From Acanthamoeba castellanii str. Neff (lineage: Eukaryota; Discosea; Longamoebia; Acanthamoebidae): a stretch of 14,638 nucleotides of DNA. The position numbers and the translations under genes were made by a program. This document shows positions 8,815-14,638 of this stretch, in pieces (the first letter of the stretch is position 1; the number at the start of each line of letters is the position of its first letter). Below the pieces are notes generated by a model. That model was not told where the DNA came from. It saw only the letters and a program-made list of their open reading frames with translations, and made no database searches. The stretch covers positions 36,980 to 51,617 of the forward strand of contig NW_004457668.1 in the NCBI RefSeq assembly GCF_000313135.1, given 5' to 3'.

Positions 8815-10416
8815 TTATCGCATTATCTTATCGCGTCTACTCTCTGGTGTGGCTCGCCCGATGAAGTTGTAGTTGGAGAAGAGCTCTTCGTCTCGTATGC
8901 GGCGCATCGCCATCAGCACGATGGTCTTGACCTGTGCGTGTGTGGAGGAACGATTGGCAGAAGGCTGTGTGAGCGATGCCAGCACACCGTGATCATGACT
9001 TTGCTCAACACGTACCGCGCAGGCTGGATCCTTGCTGGAGTAGAACACGTTGGGGATGGAGGACAGATAGTGCGCGGGCGTGTCTGGAGGGAACTGGTAC
9101 TCGAAGTACCTGCGTGTCCACACGAGTGAATGTGGTGAGCGTTCGAGTGGGGGCTCTGAGAGCTGATCAACAACAATCAACGCAGATGGCCGTACATGAC
9201 ATTGGGCACGTCGCTGTGATTGATCAAGTGGCCCCATCCGAACGGGTTGTGCTCGTTCGTGCCTCCTTCTTTAATGTCGAGCCACGTCGCATCGCACAAC
9301 CTAGGCCGACACACCAGGCACGATCGCAACTCAACGGTCAGAAACCCAACAACCACCGCCATGCACCAACCGAGCCCTCGAAAGGACTGGGGCGGGAAGA
9401 GCTACCCAGCGAAGGGTCCAAACTTTTCGTAGATGGAACGGTAGAAGTAGCGCGAAAGGCCCCGCGGTCGTCCGTCCACCGACGACCCATCCGAGCGCCG
9501 AATCAGGTAGCTACGACCGCGCGTGGCACAAGGGAAGGTAACGTCAGTGGCCTCACACGCCGGCAGCAAGACCAGAAGAGATCGAGAGGCCAATGGAGGT
9601 ACTCGTTTCGAAGCGACGGCAAGAGCAGCGGGTCCCCTGGCTTTGTGATGATGATGATGGTGGAGAGTGCACAATGCAGAGAAGAGATCAGCGTCAACAA
9701 CGTCACGGGCGATCACGGCTCGTATGGGGTACCTGGTAGACTGCGCCAGGATAGATGCACACGCAAGTCCCTTCGCTCACGGCGCCCTCCAGGAAGAGAC
9801 CTGCGCGCGGGGAGAGGGATGTTGTTGAGTAGCCAGGAGCACACAGCCATCACCTGCAATCCATCGTGTACCGTGCCCCGCATCGGGTATGGTGCTCCTT
9901 CGCTTGACGAGCGCGAACCCGAACTGCGTGCGCATCATGTCTGCGGTGGTTGTGGCTCGGTTCGTGTTCGTGTCTGCTGCCGCGATGTCGGGGGCACGTT
10001 GATGATGGAACGCGTGGAGGGCTTCGAAGTAGGTGTAGAGCTGCCGCGTGATGTCTTCGTACTTGTACCGTCGCTCCATCCGCTCCTGCCACTGCAGCAC
10101 ACTCTCCCCGCTCTGCGCCCCTTCAGCTTTGTCGCTTCCTCTGCCGTCTTCTTCGAGTGACGCGTTCGTTGTGAGGGTGGAGACCTCAACGATGCCGCGC
10201 TGGCGGCTGCGCTGGATGGTGGGAGGGTGAAGCAGCGAAGACCACAGCCGCTTAGATCGGCCGTGGCCGTGCGTCAGCGCCCACCTGCTTGTCCAGCGTG
10301 AAGTCGTAAATGTGACCCACACCATTAAAATCTCTTATCCATGGTAGGATGGGCAAGAGGTCAAGATGAGGTAAAGACCTGAATGGGGTTGGTGTGCGGC
10401 TGGACAACGTCGTCAT
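8815..10416 (-). CDS. SETD9: SETD9-like SET-domain protein (putative methyltransferase), 8 exons, 332 aa
   Basis: SET-domain family, expected to use S-adenosylmethionine to methylate a protein; substrate unknown for this subfamily. Exons: 10416-10285, 10211-9872, 9800-9733, 9640-9603, 9510-9406, 9300-9196, 9109-9016, 8931-8815 (TAA); total 999 nt, in frame throughout. Features in order: LPWIRDFNGVGHIYDF near the N terminus, a SET start with IPDAGHGLFLEGAV and VCIYPGAVYQ, IRRSDGSSVDGRPRGLSR, DATWLDI, GHLINHSDVPNVMY (the NHS-type cofactor motif), VKTIVLMAMRRI, and EELFSNYNF near the end (catalytic Tyr region). The order and the YPGxVYQ / DGxxxDGxxxGxS / EELFSNY motifs fit animal SETD9 from recall. 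Length is close to the human protein (about 300 aa). Exon 1 is short and easily missed: Met at 10416 opens MTTLSSRTPTPF. Confidence 0.85.
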
Positions 10417-10475
10417 CTTTGAGATTTGTTTTGTTGTGTTATGTTTTTTATTTTTAATTTTAATTTATTCGAGGG
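10417..10475 (-). promoter_or_regulatory. AT-rich upstream element of SETD9-like gene
   Basis: Directly upstream of the ATG at 10416, the minus strand has a run of A/T with AATAAATT and AAAATTAAAAATAAA, 24-60 nt before the start. It stands out from the GC-rich surroundings and probably provides the TATA function. No single perfect TATA box is visible. Confidence 0.4.
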
Positions 10476-10629
10476 CTATTTCGGGCTGTTTTGGTTGTCA
10501 GGCGCCACACAGGTTACCGGGTGGAGACGAACAACAGCGAAGAAGAAGTGTAAGCACGAGCGCAAAGGGTGAGGCTAGCTTTGGTCAGTACTGGTGGTCT
10601 TCGTGAAGCGGGTCTGGCTAATTCCTCAG

Positions 10630-10820
10630 GTAAGGTAACCTTTTGTGCTTCTCTTTTGTCTCTTTCGTTCTCTGCGGTGATTTGGGGGGGGGGCGTTGGC
10701 CTTTGCTTTGATTGATTGCACCACTCTTCAATCTGTTTCCCTCCGTTCCGTGCCCACACCTCTGAACTCTGGACGTCTCCATCTTCCCTTCAAGTGTTTG
10801 GCACAGATTGGCAGACACAG
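10630..10820 (+). other. Possible 5'-leader intron of the coiled-coil gene
   Basis: Donor CAG|GTAAGG at 10630 is the best match to a consensus 5' splice site in the window. Acceptors ending at 10796 (TTCAAG), 10805 (GCACAG) and 10820 (ACACAG) follow a pyrimidine-rich stretch. The 125 nt before the donor contain no ATG, so the upstream exon would be untranslated. Confidence 0.45.
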
Positions 10821-13500
10821 ATGATGGAGTATGAGCCCGTGGGCGTGCTGAGCACGGAGGTGGAGCGGCTCAAGGAGGGCATACTAGCGCAGCTCCAGGC
10901 GCTGCGGTGGCAAGTGGTGGACTTCACCGTCAGCGATGCCCTCCGGGCGGTGTCCGACGCCGGCGGAGTTGTCGAGCTGCGGCTGCAGGTCTCCTCCGAC
11001 GTGTGGCGCGAGAAGACGAACGAAGCCGGGCGCGAGGAACAAAGAGCAACAGCGAAAGCGGAAGAGGAGGAAAGAGCGAAAAGAGAGGAGGCGGAGCGGG
11101 TGGAGCGACAGAAGCAGGAACAGCAGCGCATAGCGGAAGCGGAAGAGCGGCAGAGGACGCTCGATAAGGAGGAGAATGAGGAGAAGATGAAAGAAGCAGA
11201 GCTTTCCGCCATTTCGATCGAGGAGGAACTGCGGCTGCGACGCGAATGGGAGGCGGTGAAGGAGAAGGCGCGCCGGAAGGTGTTCGACGAGGTGCGGAGA
11301 GAGCAGGACCAGCGCATGCTCTTCGCCCTCAATCTCAGGGAGAGCTTCGGGTTGAAGGTATGATCAGCAGCAGCCGCCGCCGCTACGCTCAGCTCAGTTC
11401 AGCACTTGTGCTCTCTCCGTGCCGAACGCTGCGACGTCGACGTGTTGCTCGCGAGTGTCAACTGACTTTGTTGTTCGTTGGATTCTGTGTCACAGAAAAC
11501 GAGTGAGCCGCGTCACAGGGAGGACTACTCGCTGCCCTTTGAAATGCCGACCTACGCCGACGACCCGTTCCCTGTGGGCACCATCGCGCCGGCACTGCCC
11601 ACAATCGCGGCTTCTTCTTCTTCTTCTCCCTTCGGTTCGCCGCGCATTGCCGCTGAGGCCGTCGACACTTTGCCCCTGGCGCGAGGGGCCGGCCAGTTGC
11701 AGCAGCAGCACGGGGCTACGAGCGTGCGAGCCATCGCGCTGCACGCACGCAAGCCCGCGCGCAACTGGCAGGCCGAGCTTCGGCCGGGCCTCGTTTTCGT
11801 CATCGACGCCCGGCTCGGCAATGAGGTCGGCCCGACGACCACGACCGCGGATTCGGGGCTCGCGGAGGAGTGGTGGATCGGCCGCAAGTTCGGCGATGAG
11901 TCCGGCCCGCGACGAGCCGTGCCGGCGGGACTGGTGCACGTCCTGCACGGCGACGCTCGGCTGCTGCGTCAGCAGTCGCTCAGCGATCTGCTGCAACAGG
12001 AAGGAATCGACGCGGACAGGGAGGTGATGCTGCCGAACGCCGCTCCGGCCCAGCAGGACGCGAGGCATGTGCTGCCCCGACCGGCGGCGGCGGTCGTTCC
12101 TGCGGGAGCGGCGAGCGAGAGTGGCGAGGAGCAGAATCGAAAGAACGAAGCGGCGGAGGCGCTGAAGAGGGAGAGCGAAAGAGAAGCGGAAAGAGAGAAG
12201 GCGAGACTGCTCGCGCGGGAGGAGCAAGAGAGAAAGGCGAGAGAAGCTGCGGAGGAGCTGCGAAAGCGACAGGCGGAAGAGGAGGCGAGGAGAAAGAGGC
12301 AGGCAGAGAGTGAGAGGAAGGCGGCGGCGCAGGAGAAGGCGTCCATTCGATGCCACCGGCCGACCACAAGGATAGCGCTGACAAGAGTCGTACGGCCATC
12401 ACCGCGGGAGCCTACAACATGATGCCCGTACCCGTGATGTCGAGCGAAATCGAGGCAGCGATTAAGGAGAGAGGGTAACGACACGACACGACACTCGCAC
12501 GCGCACGACCGCACACGCACAGCCAGCTACTTGTGCTCATTGCCTGTTTGTTGTCTTCAGGCGGCGCAAGTCTGCGAATCTGGGCGCGGATGTCATCGCG
12601 GATAAGCCCGAAGCCAGCAGGCAGAGGGAGATGGAACGTGATCGCCGACGATCGGCCACCGCGGCCGTGCTAATGCAACAGCAGCAGCACCAACCGCTGC
12701 CCCAGACGGCGAGCGAGGGGCAGCTTCGCCCGCCTCCTCCCTCGCGCACGTCGCGTCGCTCGCTCGACCCCTCCGCCGCGCCTCTCACCGCCCCACCGGA
12801 AGCCGAGGGCGGCTCTGCCCCTCCGCCGCTGCCGCCTCTTCCGTCGGCCCTCCCGCCGCCGGCCTCCGCCGCGGCCCTCGCACGAGACAAGCGCCTCTCC
12901 CTGCCGGCCCACGTGCTGCTCAAGCGCAACGAGGAGGCCATCGCCGCCGCGGCAGCCGCGGCCGGCCCACCGCCCGCCCTGCCACCGATGCCCTCCGGCG
13001 GCATCGGCCTCTCCTCGGGGCAGCAGACCGTCAGCGCCAGCGCACTCCCGACCAATCCACGCACCAGGGCGGTGCCGCCGGCGTCGTCGGCCTCGAGCGA
13101 TGCCCTCTCGACGCGCGGGGATCAGCGCAAGAGCTGGGCTGCCGATGACGCAAGCGCGGGGCCGCTGGCATCGTCTGCGTCGTCGGTGCCCACCGCCGCT
13201 GCATCGCTGGCCAAGCGGGAGGCGCTCGGGATCGAGCGACAGCGTTCGGCCACGGTGCTGGGTACTGCGGCAGCGGCCGCGGCGGCGCCACAGCGCACCA
13301 CTTCGTCGAGCGCGCTGCTGCGAGCGCAGACACTGCGACCGTCGAAGAGCAGCAGCGGCGGCAGCAGCAAGGACAAGCTGGACAAGGAGGAGAAGAAGAA
13401 GGACAAGGAGGAGAAGAAAAAGAAGAAGGACGAGGAGAAGGAGAAGAAGCGAAAGGAGAAGGAGAAGAAGAAGGAAGACAAGAAAAAGAAAAAGGGCTAA
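10821..13500 (+). CDS. Coiled-coil / SH3-like / proline-rich protein with Lys-rich tail, about 784 aa, not recognised
   Basis: Reconstruction: exons 10821-11357, 11496-12309, 12411-12474, 12561-13500 (TAA). The exon 2/3 boundary is uncertain: the frame open to 12422 differs from the one entering the last exon, so either an intron 12310-12410 (donor GTGAGA, weak acceptor CGGGAG) or a one-base error is present. Residues about 60-175 are a charged Glu/Arg/Ala coiled coil. About 255-331 look like an SH3 fold: VRAIALHARKPARNW, GLVFVI, EEWWIGRKFG, AVPAGLVHVL. A second coiled coil follows (about 385-450), then a Pro/Ala/Ser-rich region and a C-terminal run of Lys, Glu and Asp (about the last 45 residues). 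It is probably a cytoskeletal or membrane-associated scaffold, by composition only. Start: first of two adjacent Mets after a likely 5'-leader acceptor; Met at 10716 is possible if that intron is absent. Confidence 0.7.
13378..13497 (+). repeat. Purine-rich coding tract (GA-rich, about 120 nt)
   Basis: Nearly every base is A or G, built from imperfect gag/aag triplets coding the Lys/Glu/Asp tail. The strand asymmetry is extreme, so it can form triplexes or slip during replication. Confidence 0.85.
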
Positions 13501-14367
13501 ACTCTCTATGAACTTTACATTACGCTTGGCAAATGACAAGAACAATATTCAGATGTTGCTTCGACTGGGTCGGGTAGCGTTAGCCAATCGCTGGGTGCAG
13601 ATCAATCGCGGAGCTATGTTCCGGAGCAAGATGGCTGATTATTTCTGATGGCGGATTGATTCCTGATGTGTGGGCCGCTTCACCTTACGGAGCGTTATGT
13701 CTCGTGAAGATGAAACGACCCACGCCTCAGGAAAATGGAGGTAGTGTGAGCCCGTTGGAGATGCGAACCTAGACATTGGAGACACTAGATTAGTTTCAGT
13801 GGCCGGCACAGAGACAGTGAAGCGAGAAGATGAAGGAGAAATCAGACAAAGGCAATTACTTTTGACCACACGGTGTTTCAGAACAGGTCTGTAATTTTGA
13901 TCATCACTTGACATAGACGCGACGAGGTGGCGGGGCGGCAAGGTACCTTTGAGGGAGCTCGAGTGGCCTGGTAGTGGTAGAGGTTGAGAATAAATGATAG
14001 AAAAAAGGGAGCCAAAGAAAAAAGCATAGCTAAAGTAAGCTCCTGGTTTTATCCGGGAAACTTAATTGTGTTTCCTTCTTATTTCTTCGCCACGATTGGT
14101 GGGTTTATCCCGTTTAAAATTGAACAAAGTTGTGGTCGTGCCGGCAACGCAAGATTGGTTCGGGCCTTTGATTCAGTCACACGATAACAACGACCGCGCA
14201 CGAAGGAACTTGGATTCGGTCCTTCGACGAGGGCAAGTACGGATTTCTTTTCTCGTTCGATCTTGTTTTCTTTTTTTGATTGTTTTTTTGTATGTTTTCG
14301 TTCTTTAAATTGATTAAAATAATATGCGCCTTCCAGAAGAAAATAAATAGGGTCAGGGTGGGCGAGC
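13501..14367. other. Intergenic region with no gene recognised
   Basis: 867 nt, lower GC than the flanks. It starts with the 3' flank of the coiled-coil gene. An AATAAA lies at 13989-13994, but about 490 nt after the stop, so its use is doubtful. The right part is T-rich (about 14264-14290), then AT-rich (14304-14325), with AAATAAATAG at 14341-14350, and probably contains the promoter of the next gene. A 46-codon open frame (13508-13648) and a 100-codon minus-strand frame (13941-13639) show no family motif. Confidence 0.6.
14304..14350 (+). promoter_or_regulatory. AT-rich candidate promoter of the ArfGAP-like gene
   Basis: TTTAAATTGATTAAAATAAT (14304-14323) lies about 45-65 nt before the ATG at 14368, a spacing similar to the transporter TATA box. 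A second AT-rich block, AAATAAATAG, ends 17 nt before the ATG. Which one is used is undetermined. Confidence 0.35.
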
Positions 14368-14638
14368 ATGTCAACGAGGCAGAGCGGAAGAGCGCCCTGG
14401 GCGGAGAGGCTAGAGAAGATCCTTGCTCGCGAGGGCAACGACAAGTGTGGCGACTGCGACACGCCCAGTACCCCCCCCCCACAGTCCCATTCCTGCTCCC
14501 CTTGCTCTCATTCTTCCACCAACCACGTTACTTTGGCGTCAGCATCTTCGCCCCGGAGCGTTCGCTTCTAGCCTTTTTTTATCCTAATTTGTTTTATTTT
14601 TGTGCTGAATACTTTGTTTTTGCGTGGGTGGTCAGACC
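14368..14638 (+). CDS. Probable ArfGAP-domain protein, first exon (partial, right edge)
   Basis: Exon 1 (14368-14467) codes 33 residues. WAERLEKILAREGNDKCGDCDTP fits the start of an ArfGAP zinc finger: a helix, then the first CxxC of the CxxC-x16-CxxC finger. Family members stimulate GTP hydrolysis on Arf GTPases in vesicle traffic. A donor GTACCC at 14468 leaves one base (A). A likely acceptor GGTCAG ends at 14635, and A plus the next bases AC give Asn, matching the family's usual 'TPNP'. The intron 14468-14635 carries a C10 run and a T-rich 3' part with a CTGAAT branch-like site. Unspliced reading runs on to a stop at 14571 but loses the finger. The second CxxC and the catalytic Arg are outside the window. 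Confidence 0.6.

Larger units (their letters stand above)
10417..10820. other. Divergent intergenic region between SETD9-like and coiled-coil genes
   Basis: 404 nt without a coding gene. The left part is the AT-rich SETD9 promoter. The right part probably holds the untranslated first exon and first intron of the plus-strand gene: a consensus donor (CAG|GTAAGG) begins at 10630, and pyrimidine-rich sequence with CACAG leads up to the ATG at 10821. Confidence 0.55.

Noticed and set aside
9177..9200. SETD9 exon 6 extended through GHLR to a stop
   Set aside because: The donor GTACGG at 9195 joins AT to G of the next exon, giving NVMYFEYQF in frame; the extension ends in a stop.
8976..10160. 394-codon plus-strand open frame
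   Set aside because: It is antisense to the SETD9-like exons, has no family motif and has a low-complexity Arg/Val composition. The minus-strand exons explain the region.
12670..13545. 291-codon minus-strand open frame
   Set aside because: Antisense shadow of the GC-rich last exon of the coiled-coil gene; Leu and Arg runs mirror its Lys/Glu and Pro/Ala codons.
13740..13830. Possible tRNA (GGTTCGCATC on the minus strand)
   Set aside because: The T-loop-like string has no complementary 5-bp stem and no acceptor or anticodon arms at the right distances.
13639..13941. 100-codon minus-strand open frame in the right intergenic region
   Set aside because: No family motif, codon use unlike the neighbours and no splice or promoter context. 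It is not excluded as a lineage-specific gene.
14468..14484. Tiny intron GTACC...ACAG (17 nt) in the ArfGAP exon
   Set aside because: Too short to be spliced; the 168-nt intron to 14635 fits better.

Overview
The window reads as protist nuclear DNA. It is GC-rich in its genes, split by many short GT-AG introns (about 30 to 200 nt), and tightly packed, with AT-rich stretches only between genes. A receptor that joins phosphate-binding-protein-like ectodomains, TKL kinase domains and a class III cyclase is a combination I associate with Acanthamoeba (A. castellanii or a close relative). That assignment is inference from recall, not a search. Most coding lies in multi-exon genes, so the exon coordinates below are my own splice reconstructions, made from reading-frame continuity, GT/AG sites and family similarity.

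Layout, left to right. (1) 1-6261, minus: a giant receptor gene, 21 exons seen, start at 6261, 3' end outside the left edge. It encodes a signal peptide, two tandem PstS-like modules, a cysteine-rich EGF-like segment, one membrane helix, a complete TKL kinase, a cyclase domain with altered catalytic positions, and the start of a second TKL kinase. (2) 6860-8739, minus: a nucleotide-sugar/PAPS-type (UAA, SLC35B-like) transporter of 5 exons, 540 aa. (3) 8815-10416, minus: a SETD9-like SET-domain methyltransferase of 8 exons, 332 aa. (4) About 10630-13500, plus: an unrecognised coiled-coil, SH3-like, proline-rich protein with a lysine-rich tail, about 784 aa, with one unresolved frame break near 12310-12410. 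(5) 14368-right edge, plus: the first exon of a probable ArfGAP protein, carrying the first half of its zinc finger.

The genes do not form an operon-like unit. Receptor, transporter and SETD9 are co-oriented on the minus strand, and the SETD9 and coiled-coil genes diverge from a shared AT-rich upstream region. Only 75 nt separate the SETD9 stop from the transporter start, and that gap carries a strong TATA box. No tRNA, rRNA, CRISPR or transposon was found. Repeats are limited to microsatellites in introns and spacers and a purine-only coding tract.

The most interesting object is the receptor: an extracellular bacterial-type solute-binding pair wired to kinase, cyclase and kinase modules in one polypeptide. 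Its cyclase seems to lack one metal-binding aspartate.
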